A DNA stretch of 64,000 nucleotides from Serendipita indica DSM 11827 (taxonomy: Eukaryota > Basidiomycota > Agaricomycetes > Sebacinales > Serendipitaceae). The DNA lies in assembly GCA_910890315.1 (NCBI GenBank), contig CAJVGD010000013.1, forward strand, positions 992,001 through 1,056,000, written 5' to 3'. Numbering within the stretch: the stretch's first letter is position 1; the number at the start of each line of letters is the position of its first letter. The notes under the pieces are model-generated. The model saw nothing but the letters and a program-made list of their open reading frames with translations, made no database searches and was not told the DNA's origin. Below are positions 46,085 through 58,410 of the stretch, piece by piece. Position numbers and translations under genes: made by a program.

Positions 46085-49000
46085 TTACAAAAGTAGTGCC
46101 CAATCAAGCTTCTTCGTCAACCTCCAAAATGTGACTCTCTCTTCCTCAACCGTCATTTCGCCCACCCTGTGTGGGCCAAGAGACAGGGTCTGAGAATGAG
46201 TCCTGTCGACAATTTCATTGTCCTCTAGATGGCGCAAGGCGGCGACAATGTCTAGTCGATCGTATACATGAACAAAATTTTCGACTATGCGGGGCTGCAA
46301 AGTCTTAGCAGCGTTATCAAACAGGGCAATATAACTCACTTGATCCACCAATGGTCGGAGAAGGATCAGGCCAACCACTGCCCTGACACAAGACTTCCAT
46401 GTGGAAATGACCATCCTGCCTCGCAAGTCGATCCACCGCCTGGGCATGACGAGTCGCTTGGTATTGAATTGTACAGCTTCTGTTGTTTCTTCAGAAAGCC
46501 AGATTGCGTAGCTAGAGAGATAATGTGACGAAATAAATCGCGACTCCGAGTACCCAGACCAGAAAGCCAAGGGAGGTAGCGAACTCATCATGGCAGGTAC
46601 TGTGACTTCCGATGATGGCAAAGACTGCGTTGAATGAGAAATAGAATTCCTTCAGAGTATAAACGTACCCAAACATCTGCTGCTGGCAAGCCATTCTCAC
46701 CTGCTTTCTTGAGAGCTTGCACAAGGGCCACCAGATGTTCGGCTTGAGTCTGTGGCAAATTCACGCAAGCCATCCTCTGTGACATCGAGAGACACCCGGC
46801 ACAGTTCACGAGGGCTCCAGATGGCTGAGTGAGCATGCAAGCCGCAGTCTCTCCCGCATCCGACACGCCATGGTGTGCAACATCTACATTTGACTGTTTA
46901 TGGTGTGGTTTATCGCTCGTTTGACCTTCAGGAGGATCCACATCTGCGCTTGCATCGCGCGACTTGGCCTCCGGGGCCTCATTGAAGTCAAAACAGACCG
47001 CGATCTCGGTCTCAAAGTTCTCCTCCACTGAATGGATGTCAGGTTGACATGAGAAACGTAGACCAACTTACAAAGTTTCCTATTCGCGGCCTGGGCTACG
47101 TTGTCGAGTAACTCGAGGTCGGGCAGCTCCCATTTGAAGTCAACCTGGTGTCTTGATACACGTTGCAGCAATGCGGCCATCTCTCCTTCGCTTGGAGCCA
47201 TGGGCCAGATTCTCCAGTCATCGGGCTCCTCTTCATAGACTGTTTCAACCGCGGCAGCATCTTCACATCGTTGTTGGGAGAACTTTCCAGTGAGCTCTTC
47301 CGTGTTACTGCAGTAAATTCAGTGGGTGGCGATGCGAATAGTATGACTCACGCCTCCGACATGCGATACGACTTGCTAGCCTTGTTCTTGGCCACCTTTG
47401 AGATGGAGCCTCGTTTAGACAGGGTTTCAGTAGCGGCCTTTATCCTGGCGTCACCGAATGGTATGAGAAGCGCGGTGGCGACTTCTTCGGTGTAGTCTTC
47501 TGGCTCAGTCGCCACGATCATCTGGCGAACCATTAGTGACCATTGGACCAAATTAATCAATTTACCTGTATGACGTTCTGAGCCACTGCCTGGGATAGAG
47601 GAATGCCCGAGTTCCGGGGTGGCTGCTGTTCGCTGAAGCACACAGAGGCGATAGAGTTGTTACGTTCCGAGTAATAATTTGACGCGTCACCCCAATAATT
47701 GGAGATGCATTGATCGAAATCAGAATCCTCCTTCTCGATAGTGCGATAATGGCGGCGCAGCTGGTCGACAGTTAACGGAATGACTTCAGATACTGGGGCT
47801 ACGGTGCCTTCTGTAACCGGCACAGACTCTTGACTATCAAATTTATGAGCACCTGTAGTCACTCAGCGACACACTCACAGATTTCGTTTATCCAGATAGT
47901 GGCGTAAGAACTGGATGTGGACTAGGATATCACATCCTTCTGGCTTCGAAGGATCCTCGTCAGGCAGTTCAGGTCGGCCTTTGTGAGTTTGCCAGAGAGT
48001 AAACCAGGCCTGCTCCAGCCGATCGAGATACGCAGCAGCGCCAGGTTGGGAGAGATACTTGGCAAAGCGTAGCCTCGTCCCGTTTTCGCTCATGGTAGGA
48101 AATGCTGGAGTTACTGTTTTCCATGTCATTGCTCTACTTCGTCCGCGGGATCGTGCCCTGATAATTGCTGCAGCGTCCTTCAGCAAGTCGTCATATTCTT
48201 CGTTCCATACGAATCTTCTCCGCCGATAGGTTTCTATAATGCAAATCAGTGTAGTCACAACAAAATGTTGATGGCATACTCTTTGGACCTTGAGCTTCGA
48301 CGTCATTTCCCGCTTTGCGCAATCGTTTTTTGGGTGATGATTCGAGTGGGGTCCCCATACTTGCAATGATCTGTGCAACAGTTCTATCTCCAGGGCGCGA
48401 CACTAATGGAGGTAGTGGAGGGTATGTTTTGGTCGAAATGGGGGCATCCGGCAAACGATTATTGACTACATTCGGTTCCGTAGTAGAGCTCTGTTGGGCG
48501 ATTGCGCTTGGCATCGCATCTTCCAGATGTTCCATAGGTACGGCCCCAAGAACAACCTGCGCTCGCGGGACCATGCGCTTGTTCCTCTTCCGGGCGACAT
48601 CAACGGGATCGCGGACGATGTTTGCGATCAGTCCCTTGACTTTTTCCTCATCCACAAGGCCTCCGACAGTGATGAACCGACTTCGCAATAGCCTCAACTG
48701 TTCTTCGGCTTCTTGAGATATTTCGTAGTCAAATACCGAGTCTAGTAGCTCCTCCCATCGTTCTTCGACACTGATTAGGTGTCTTTCTGCCTTTTCGACG
48801 GCTCGCCTGCGTAATTCAGCTTCCGTTTCGGCAGCTGACTTGCCCTTGCGACTCTCCATTCTCTTGACCACAGAGGCAAGTTTCTCTGCATGGCTCGTGA
48901 AAAACTCGTAGACCACTTGTTGCGGAGCGCAAGTAATATAAGCAGCTTGCATCAAACGCTCGGAGGTTGGATCGTCGAGAGGCGTGGTCAGAGTGGTGAT

Positions 49001-52000
49001 GTCAATCATGTCTTTGAGATAATCTACTTGAAGTTTGGATAGGCAATAAGTGGATATCCAACTTCTTGGGTTGAAGAGCGAAGTCATGACACTGGGACCT
49101 ATGGCGCATATTGCGGACTGCGTGGTCGATATCATTTGCTGAAGGCTTGCAATATCACCGCGACGATGACAGAAGCGATTCAGGAGTGACCAGTAGGAAA
49201 CTGCCGAGGGGACATCTGGGATTGGAAAGTATTTGTGCAATGGAGGTGGCTCCTCAACCTCCGCAGAGTTGAAGCAGCCTAGGGAGATGATCCAGAGAGG
49301 AACAATGGTATTGAATTTCCAGTAGCGAGGTAGATCAGAGTTTGGCGCCGTAGGCATGTTCATCGGCACAAATTGATGAGGCCTTTCCTCCTTGGAGCCG
49401 GAACCATCTTCCACTGCCTCTAATGGAGTCACAAGTCCAAGCTCCGTAAGAGTGTTGAGCAGTTCGAACAACCGACTCCTTGTGGTCGCATGCTTGACTT
49501 TCAGAGCACGTTGGAGTCGGAGTTCGAGGCTCTTCAGCGGCTGGTTCAGTGCCTCAGGATCTCCTTGCGCATATTCCAGATAGGAAATATAACTGTGCGC
49601 GGGAATGATGGCGCAGAATGATCCCAAAGGAAAATCCTCCGTCCAGTAATTGGCGCAGACTATCCGTTCTTCCACAGATAGCACAGAAGGGGACGGGTTT
49701 GCTGAGAGGATGTCGTTGAGAGTGAAGAGATATAGCTCCTGGGCACGACGACTTTTCCCGAGGAGAAAGCCAAACAGCTGGGCGACAGTTTGACGGTCCG
49801 CCAGAAACTTGTGCCGGGGACCAACGACCTTGGCGAGATCCATGGGGCCAGTCTTTGCTTGCGGCTTTTTGGGAAGATCCCGCTTGGGCCCTCGGGAAAA
49901 CTCGATTTCTTCCTCGATGACTCTGGTCTCCTTGTACAGGTGAATCGGTTTATATTGCTTTTGAATACCAGCCAGATACTGCTTGATAGTATCGGCGTCC
50001 AGATCAGGGAAGTGGATAACAATCGTGGGTTGCTGGAGGGAGCTCTTGCGGCCAGGGTCCACGATGGCCGTTCGGATAACTTTGATTTCTCCGGTTTCTT
50101 CCAGCATCTCCACCGAGCGGGAGATGGTCTTCTTGTCGGACATGTAGTTTGCATCCTGCCCACCCTGGAATCCTTGCTCGGCGAGCTTCTTGCTATGCTC
50201 CTGTAGGAGAACGGAGAGCTCATGGTTGACCTGTAAGATCCCCCCATTTTCACGCAAGACCTCCAAAAGCTGCTGATTACGGCGGAGCGCGCTGACATTT
50301 GTGGCCTTTGGTTTTGGGAGTTTTTGTCGTCGCTTCGCCGATACACGCGCGGTTGTTGGTGATGATGGCATAACCGGGGAAAGTCGACCTCCTTCATTTG
50401 GCTCAGCCGCTTCTTGAGGAAGCGTCACTTGGAAGACGATTTCTTGTGGGGCATCCTGAACTACCACAGTAGATTCCGGCGGAACACCTAGTTGACGATG
50501 AATAGGGGAGACTTTGGCGCATAACCACTAACCTTGGACCACAGGGGCAATAGGTTGACCATCTTTCGTTTTCGTAGTCTTTCGCTTCTTCTTGGCCGGC
50601 TCGGTGCCCGGTGCTTCTTCTGCAGAACGTTTCTTGCTCTTCTTGGTAGGGGACTTCGGGTCGCTAGGTTTGCTGGAGGACACACTGCGCTTTTTCTTTG
50701 GAGACGTGTTGTCCGGAGTGTTAACATCGACAGCAGATGGTTGTAGTCCTGACCCAGTCGGTATAGAAAGATCAGAGGTGGCTAAATGAGCTGGGGTATT
50801 TAGCGTGAGCGAGGTTGACTGGGACGAAATCCTAGTGTCTGTGGGTCCACCAGGCGGTAGAGCCACCGCTTCCTGGCCGTTTATAGCATCACCTTTCCCC
50901 TTGGAAGGCAACCCTTCAGCTGGAAGAGGATTCCCAGCACTCGCATCTTGTGGTGGAGGATTGTCCTTGTTCAATGTCCACTCTTTCCGCGGCCTCCCCC
51001 TCTTTACCACCCCGTTGACGATAGGATTCTTCAACTTCTTGAGTCTACTAGCCGAATATGTGCCCGGAACAGTGGGGGGCCGCCTTCCTCGAGAGATTTG
51101 GAATTCGTCGATGAACTTGTAAAGATCGCTTTTTGAAGTCCAAAACTCCTTTTCGTCAACAGGGGCAAAATCCCCGACGTCCTTCATATCCACCCAGTCG
51201 TATCGTTCGTCTGTCAAGCCCTGGTTTTGCAGAGACTTTTGGTAATGAAGAAGGGTGAAATATCTCTGCCTCCGTATCTTCCCAAGTGTCTCCATGGTGG
51301 TCACGGGATGAAGGTCGACGAGATGGCGAGGAGGAATACGGCTGCAAAGGCGCGTAAGGACTTGTTCGATAGTTCGCGTATCGAATTGGCTAAGTCTTGA
51401 TGACAGTTCCTGACATTCATTTAGCGTTGGTGATACTTTGAAACTCTGATACGGACCTTGATAGTCAAGCCTTCTGGTTCCTTCTCGAGACAGGCGATGA
51501 GCTGACGCTGCAATCCCATACCACGTTCAAAGCGATTCTCATCTATACTACGTCAGGATACGCCCATACAACAACGGAGCATCAAGCAGCACTTACCTTT
51601 CCACTCAATGTCCTCGTCATGAAACTCGAGTTCTTCCATCTCGTTGTCCTCCTCGGCCACTTTCGCTACACTACGAGTACCTTCTAATTCAGCGAGTGTA
51701 GTCCCTCCTTTCTCCGTCAATTGCAAACAAATGACGTTTCCATTTGCACTCGGAACCGCTACTTTGTCCAGGAGACCCTCCTCGATCATATCATTGACGC
51801 GAGCTGTGAAGAATCGTCGCTGAGATCTTTCAGGTTTGGAATAGCCCTGAGAAATGGTGAACAGACACAGAGGGTAATCAGGGAATGCGTACAGCGGCCA
51901 CAATCAGATTGTTCTTCTGATGAATCTGATTTTTAGACTTCGCGACGACAGACAAAACTTGGCGCCGGAGAAGAGAAATGTTTGGCAGCAATTCGTTGGA

Positions 52001-53016
52001 TATTTCGGCGTCCGCGTCTTTGGTAGATGCTGTTGATTTTGCTGCCTTTCCAACTCCCGATCGTAATTTCTGCCAGAATTCACTCCGATCATAGAAGTGC
52101 TTGAAGACGGCCCAGTTGAGGTTGGGACCTTTGGATACCTTGACACTGAAAACGAATGAGCGGGATGGCTAAAAGAGACATGCACACTGACATCAGATCC
52201 ATGGCTTCGAGAGCCTGTATTTGATAGTATATCGATTTTGGATCATACTTTGTGATTGATCCGAGGTCTTTGATCGCTATGCCTGCTTCACGGCTTCTAA
52301 CGATAATCTGGAGCACCGTGTACACCACGTCGCTGAGTTTCGAAGGCTCAAGAGGTATCAGAACTAGGAATAAGACACATGACAAAGCTTACCCTCGTAT
52401 GAGAGCCTGTGAGTGCGACGAAACAAACAGTTGTTGTGGCGGCAATTCTAAGCCCTGGGCCGTGTTGACGTATCATTTCGGTCATTGAATGCATTTTAGC
52501 ATCCTCAATGGGTGTTAGAGAAAGTGGAGGAGGCCTCTCTCCTCGTGCACGCTTATTGACGGGCGGCGCAATCCAAACCGGTGGAGTGCCTGGCGGAACG
52601 GTACCAACGATGATATCCGCACGTGAAACGATGCGCGAATAAACATATTCACAATACGCATTGTCGATATTCGGCTTCTTTGCCGGTTCGCCTTCCCCAT
52701 AAGCCGTTGAATGCGTTGCGCGAGTGTTGGCGGTCTGCTGTTGCGCATAACCAGCAATCAACTCTTTCAGACGTTCAAAGGTGCATCCTGAACCGGCATA
52801 ATTGTCAGAATCGGCTCTGCGACGGTAATGGCGATGTAGGTGAAGGAGGGAAAAGTCGTCTGGACTTTGTGCCGTCTGCAGGATTCGAACAATCGACGTG
52901 CGGTGGTGGCTGTTTGTCTGGGACGCCGTGACGGATGGAAATACGAGTGAGTACGCACCTAGTTCGCCCTCGTACGCAATTTCGGTCAGGCAATACCTCA
53001 ACAGGGCGTCAATCAT
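46085..53016 (-). CDS. TFC3: TFIIIC largest subunit (B-block binding), Tfc3/Sfc3-like
   Basis: This long gene codes for the TFIIIC subunit that binds the B box of tRNA genes. The start MIDALLRYCLTEIAYEGELG is at 53016; an intron of about 160 nt then joins it to CTFERLKELIAGY. The B-block winged helix lies in SKLSDVVYTVLQIIVRSREA to YDPKSIYYQIQALEAMDLM. A second winged-helix part follows (ARVNDMIEEGLLDKVAVPSA), then an AT-hook-like KRGRPRKEW, a KKKRSVSSSKPSD region and a large middle exon of about 2.2 kb. The C-terminal module has RRRRFVWNEEYDDLLKDAAA, AWFTLWQTHKGRPELPDED and, near the end, MPRRWIDLRGRMVISTWKSC and VVGLILLRPLVDQ. The stop TAA is at 46087-46085. Total about 2,000 residues. The neighbour AC40 gene belongs to the same Pol III pathway but is not closely linked. 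Confidence 0.85.
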
Positions 53017-53911
53017 TGCTCCCAACCGCCTCGGTGAATGCAGAGAGGCTACAGTGAACAAATCAGACGAAAGTACTTGACCGAACCCGAAATCTACTGT
53101 TTGTGTAAAATCAGGCTTGGATGATGTTGCAGTAGTGGTCAAGTGCCGAGCGTCGGGCGTAAACAACGTCCTCTTCCTCGCTAATCTCAATGCCTTGCCG
53201 TCCACGAAATCTTGCGATATCATTCAGGATTTCCTTTATGAGACGTGCATGTTAGATGCAGTCCTCACTAACCCACGAACGAGTCGTCCTCAGCGTCAGC
53301 AGTGCTATATTCAAGTCTTGGATTTCATCGTGCGCAATAGTGCATAACATGGCGCATATACTGACTGTACCCACCTTTCCGTTCACTCTGGTTCGGTCAG
53401 TCTAATAGGGCCATCAGATTCGCGCAAATATAAATAATTCCAACGGTGGACTCGAAATAGAGGCTATACTTTGTATAGCAACTTGCAGAGAATGTTGAGG
53501 TGATATCGCTGCCACTGAGGCGTACTAACACTTTCATAAATGTTAGGGGTTATCTCGGCCATGACTTTACATCCAGAGTCTGATATCTACCATTCTCACG
53601 AGTGAAATCAGTAAAGACTGTCTTTCCTGTCACTGTACAAGGATCAGCATTTAACTCCACAAGGTCGAGTCAACAGTATGCATTGACAGATGGAGGAAAG
53701 AGTAATGAGACAAAGCAACTGTTGAGATGTACGACTCCGACAGAGTCATGGTTGGTTGTAACAACTGCGAGAGGACAGGTGAAGGAGACGACACCAATGG
53801 GGTCGTGATACAGGACAAGAATAGTGCCGGAAAGCAATAAGTGAGTGCTTTACACTGGTCCGCAAGCGAGCGAGAGCCCCAAAGGGCCAGTAAGAAGCGT
53901 GCCACGATGCG
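53017..53911. other. Intergenic region upstream of TFC3
   Basis: It carries the TFC3 promoter (minus strand) and the 3' end of the UBE2S-type gene. No open frame here has a recognisable motif, and no clear TATA box is seen. Confidence 0.4.
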
Positions 53912-55007
53912 TTAGAGCCGCTTGAGACCCTTCTTCCTCTTCTCCGATCCCGATCCATTCTCCTTGATACCCCCAGCGACGGCACTCGCAGGACGCTTGA
54001 GGCTCTTGCCGACACCCGTACCAGGCAACTTGGTCGACGAATCTTTGCTACCGCTCGACATCTTCTTAGAATCTATGGAAGTAGCTGTTGGTCCTGTTGT
54101 CGAATCCTTTTCATTTGGTGCGGGACTCAGACGGGGTGCGCCGTTTGATTGGGCAGAGGAACGGAGGGGTGGAACAGAAGGCAATACTAGGGTGGAGAAA
54201 GTCGGAGATGCCGAGCCTTGTCGTAGCCGTGTCGTAGCGGCGATGGATGGCGCAAGGTCCCGCGACGTTGACGCGACAGCCGCGTTAGAGGTGCTAGGAC
54301 CGTCCAAGAAGGAAATGGAGAGGGGGTCTTCTGCGAGTGCAGCTTGTTTCGCAGGGTCCTCGAATTCGATAGGACGCCCTCCCTAAAATGCGATCAGTCT
54401 ACTGAATGCTGGCGTGAGCAGAGGACACACTCTCGTGGCGTGGATGCTCGTCATGAGTTTGGCACGTTTGCAGTATCCGTCGTAATCCTCTAGTAGCATC
54501 TTGCCAGCCTCTTCATCCAAGGCCGACTCTGGGTTGGGATAGATGAGCAGGCACTTGATCACTGTCAATATATGGGCTATGCCGTAAGTCGGCTTCCAGT
54601 CTTTCTTGAGCGTGTTAACGCAGATATCTCCCGTCGCAGAGACGTTTGGATGGAATATCTTTGTCGTGAAAAAGCCTATATTGACCCCAGACGTCGCGTT
54701 AGCCCTTTGCTGATGCGGTCATCCATGGTGAGAGTTGGGCGTACATTTGGGTGGACTAGCCGGGAAATCATCACCAAAAGTAAAGCGGATTCGGAAATAA
54801 CCGCCATGATACGGTGTCCCCTCTACACAGACCGAGGTGAGCTATGGCGCGCCCTTGTTCTGCGACGACTGTACCTGGGCCAGCGATGATTCCAATAAAC
54901 TGAAGAATGTCCTCTTCATCTAGTTGTACTCTAATGTCCTCTGGTGGATCGCTACGAAGCTGACCGAGCTCCTTCATGATCTTGCGGACAGTGGCTGGCG
55001 GCGGCAT
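53912..55007 (-). CDS. UBE2S: UBE2S-type E2 ubiquitin-conjugating enzyme
   Basis: The E2 extends Lys11-linked ubiquitin chains on APC/C substrates. It starts [20 protein letters not shown] at 55007. The UBC fold has [36 protein letters not shown], then the catalytic Cys in [12 protein letters not shown], and [40 protein letters not shown], all close to UBE2S. A 130-residue disordered, Ser/Pro/Lys-rich extension ends KRKKGLKRL. The human protein ends RALRRL, and that tail docks on the APC2/APC4 groove; the conserved Leu and Arg residues are kept here. Three short introns, one between GP and EGTPY. Yeasts lack UBE2S as far as I recall. Confidence 0.88.
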
Positions 55008-55565
55008 CTTGGAGAGATGTAGATCAAAATATAAGGTCAATAAAGCGCTTATAGATCGCTAGGCGTGCTTTGTGAGGTGGAGAGCGCAGTGAGGGCGTTG
55101 TGAGTGGATGAGATAACGCGTTGGTGGATGTTGAAGGTCGCCTGCATCGTGAAATTGCGCATAATCATAGAATATAGGGCAATGTAAGACTAGTTATCTA
55201 TCTATTTCAGGGATATTTGGCTGACCTAGTGTGGAGACGGCGAGTGAGTAGGAGCAAGTGAGCAGCACGCAAACAACCGAGCCAACCTTGTCCCTGTCCA
55301 CTGTAACGTCCGCACTTATTCTGTCCATTTATCTCGAGAATTCTACGCTCATGACACTTTTTTCAACTCATAATGCACTGAAATATGCTCTGGAGCGCGT
55401 CGGAAGATATTGAAATTGTCCTGATAATCATGAATGTGATTTATGGCAATTTATTCTGAGCGCAGAAGGGTGATTTCTATACTTTTCCCCATTGTCCAAA
55501 CGCAGAGTGGCAAACTCTAGACTTGGACTCGACCTTTCCACCTCCACTCCCCCCAAAAAACCGCC
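55008..55565. other. Intergenic region between UBE2S-type and eEF1B genes
   Basis: Divergent promoters for the two genes. No coding signal. A C/T-rich leader (CCTTTCCACCTCCACTCCCC) stands just before the eEF1B ATG, as expected for a highly translated fungal gene. Confidence 0.4.
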
Positions 55566-56561
55566 ATGGCAAACCTCACAAAGCTCGAACAACACCTTGC
55601 AACTCGCTCTTACATTGAAGGGTGCGTATTCTCACTTGTCCACTGTCCTTTGGCTCTCGATAAGTTTTTGCGAGTCCATCCGATCACGGATCCTCGCCGA
55701 TCGAGCTTTGTTTCCCCCGAACTTGTTTTTTATGATGAACACGACGCTATGGTCCGTGTTGCTTAGCCAGCGATTAGACCCGCTACATTCTTGTGCCGAC
55801 ATCTATCATTCTATGGCTCTCTGACTCATCTTTTCACTGATTATCATTTCTCCTTCTCATTTGCTGACATCTGTGCTCGTTTGTCAGATATACGCCTTCG
55901 CAGGCAGACGTCGAGGTCTTCCAGGCCATCCAGACGCCCCCCACCACCCAGCACGCGCTGAGATGGTACAACCACATCAAATCGTACGAATCCGAGTTTG
56001 CCAGCCTTCCCGGTTCCAGCGAAGGTGGCAAAGCGTTCCTCGGTGCTGACGAGGCCCCTGCTGCCGCTGCTGGTGGTGGAGATGACGAGGATATCGATTT
56101 GTTCGGTTCGGATGAGGAAGAAGACGCAGAAGCTGAGGCGATCAAGGCTCAACGTGTCAAAGAGTACGAAGAGAGAAAGGCCAATAAGAAAAAGGTGGTT
56201 GCCAAGTCGGTCGTAACGATGGATGTCAAGCCTTGGGATGATGAGACCGACATGGTTGAGCTCGAAAAGTCGGTCAGGAGTATCGAGCAAGAGGGTTTGG
56301 TTTGGGGAGCCAGTACGCTCGTCGCCATTGGTTATGGTATCAAGAAGCTCCAGATCAACCTTGTCATCGGTACGTAGCTTGTAGGGAGATTGAACCTGCC
56401 ACTAACGATTCATACAGAGGACGAGCTCGTCTCGCTCGATGAGCTCCAGGAAAAGATTGCCGAGTTTGAAGACTATGTCCAGAGTACTGATATTGCTGCC
56501 ATGCAAAGTATATATTCCGCCTTTTCCCATCCATTTATACTGACCTCTTGCAGAGCTCTAA
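55566..56561 (+). CDS. EFB1: Translation elongation factor 1-beta (eEF1B-alpha)
   Basis: This GDP/GTP exchange factor recharges eEF1A. The start [19 protein letters not shown] is followed by a 266-nt first intron (55622-55887), long for this window. Exon 2 has the GST-C-like start ([20 protein letters not shown]) and an acidic linker ([15 protein letters not shown]) used by CK2. The exchange domain has [40 protein letters not shown] and the final [20 protein letters not shown] to AMQKL. The last exon only adds the end of the codon for Lys, then Leu and the stop at 56559-56561. Length, about 214 residues, fits fungal eEF1B-alpha. Confidence 0.95.
55732..55824 (+). ncRNA. Possible C/D box snoRNA in eEF1B intron 1
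   Basis: Inside the long first intron a perfect C box, ATGATGA (55732-55738), is followed 82 nt on by a D box CTGA (55821-55824); a second CTGA is at 55837. Animal eEF1B genes host snoRNAs, and intron 1 here is much longer than its neighbours. The terminal stem is poor and I could not match the guide (upstream of the D box) to rRNA. A chance match is possible. Confidence 0.2.
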
Positions 56562-56808
56562 AAGGTGCCGATGTCTGTAGTAGCATTAAATGTTGTGAAA
56601 ATTCATTGTTGATGCATAGATGACTCTCTCTTGAGCGGTGTGAGCGAGTGCCACAGAGGGCCGTCGAACGTTGTCCCTCGCCAGTTGCAGCGAACTGTCT
56701 GAGCCACTAAAGACAGCGGACAACGCGCCATTCTTTCGACGTCAAACATTTTATAACTCTATCTCCTTACTCTCTTTGGTCCCATTACCATCGTTTTATT
56801 AGTGGACG

Positions 56809-57521
56809 ATGCAACCCCGCGTGCCGCTCGCGCTCGCACTCGCCGTCCAGCTCCTCGTCCTCGGCCAAATCTTGTCCTGGACAACGCTCATGACATTTGC
56901 TACACCAGTCGCTACAGCAGACATCGACGAGCGAGCGCCTGTCCCAACCGCAGAGGCCCTAAGCTTGCACCGGCAATTCCGACGCACAGAGTTTCCCGAC
57001 ACGCCCGTATCGTGCAAATTCTGCGAACTCCATTTCAACGAGATTGATTCCTGCGCAAATGCCTCTGTCGTCTTTTCCAATGTCGCAGCGGTGAGTCCCA
57101 TCATGAGTACCAAAGTGGCGAAAGGGCGCTAATACGCTATGAATAGATACTTTGGAATCCCAAAGATTTTATCTCGGTGATCAACTGCGCATGTACCGAC
57201 ACATTCAAGTCGACGTACCCACAATGCGTCGACTGCTTTGAACAGACAAACCAGACCGTCTTTCTCGAACCATCTGGGGGCAACCTTTCGTCCATCGTCG
57301 TCGGGATGCGTCAGATTTGTGCGCTTGGGAGTGCCATTTTCGGAGGCGTAGCGAGTGCCAATTCGCAGCTCCCTGGCCAGACGCCCGTTCCTGCTCCAAC
57401 ATCAGGTGCTCTACGTAGAGCATTTATCATCGCACGGTCGGGAGACGGAGGCATTTTGCTGCTCACGGCCTTGAGCACGGTCCTACTTGGGTTGACAACC
57501 GGCGTATGGACTGCGCTGTAG
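56809..57521 (+). CDS. Cysteine-rich GPI-type surface protein
   Basis: I do not recognise the family. MQPRVPLALALAVQLLVLGQ starts a signal peptide. The mature part has a cysteine pattern in pairs (VSCKFCELHFNEIDSCANAS, then VINCACTDTFKSTYPQCVDC), with Asn-X-Thr/Ser glycosylation sites (NAS, NQT, NLS). One intron of about 58 nt lies after SNVAA (GTGAGT, ending AATAG), and the frame continues ILWNPKDF. A Pro/Thr/Ala/Ser linker (GQTPVPAPTSGALRRAF) precedes a C-terminal hydrophobic segment, GILLLTALSTVLLGLTTGVW, as for a GPI attachment signal. It is probably anchored at the cell surface. The layout recalls fungal Cys-rich cell-wall proteins but not CFEM (eight Cys of that spacing are not seen). 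Confidence 0.7.
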
Positions 57522-58410
57522 AGCGTCGCATTGGAGTCGAGTATCACGCGTTTTTATCTCACGCATCACATCATTTCACTGCTCACGACGGATTTGTGGA
57601 CCTTTTTTTTTCTCTTGATCTCTTTGCAGGAGAGCTCTCTCTCCTGTCACGACAATCAACTCTTTACGACGTTTCTTTCTTTCTACTCGACGGATTGGAT
57701 TGATCTGTGCATCTCCTTACGACCCCCCGTGACGAAATCCAACAGTGTTTTTTGAACTCGGCCATGATCTCACCTCGTCTCCGAGGGAGGATGAATTCCC
57801 CATTCTTGAACGTGTGACGGCCCGAACGTCCTAACCATGACGTTTGGACATCGGGCCTTCTCCCCGGTGCGGAGACGCCATTTTCGTCTTGTGTCCGACG
57901 ATCCAGACGCGAGTGGTTTGAATGCATGGCGGAGACAGTGGTTGAGAAGCATGTGGAGGAGTGAACATGCCGTTATAGACTAGGAACTCGATACGGACTG
58001 ATCGAACGGTCGAAACGCGGAGCTGAGTCGTCTCGTCCCATCCTCGGTTCGTGCATTATTCCGTTAGTGCGCTTGAAAGGAAACTCGGCGGTGTTAGAGA
58101 AATTCTGGAAACTGTTTCAGCATTCGATTCGCCGTGCCCGTGAATCTCATGCTTGGTGTGAGTTGATCGAAACGTGAGTGGCACACCTTCGCCACAGATC
58201 TAGGGCGACGTGAGCATGTGACACTTCCGAGTCTAATTCCCGTTTTCTACACGGCGACTTATTGCGGCTTTTGAAACATCACTAGAATACCATTACCTTG
58301 CTCGCTAAAAATGTTATTCCCGAATATTGAGAATTCGAATCTCGATGTATCTCTGAGCTACGCGTAGGGTGGTGAACTAGACGTTCGCGCTTGCTGCTGA
58401 CCACAAAGCA
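57522..58410. other. Intergenic region upstream of the tandem F-box-like pair
   Basis: No gene is supported in these 0.9 kb. The frames present show no motif and no consistent splice pattern. It probably holds the 3' end of the surface-protein gene and the promoter of the first F-box-like gene. Confidence 0.4.

Noticed and set aside
52860-52900. tRNA T-loop-like GTTCGAATCC on the minus strand
   Set aside because: The flanks do not form a T stem and no A box or acceptor stem is present; it lies in the first TFC3 intron by chance.
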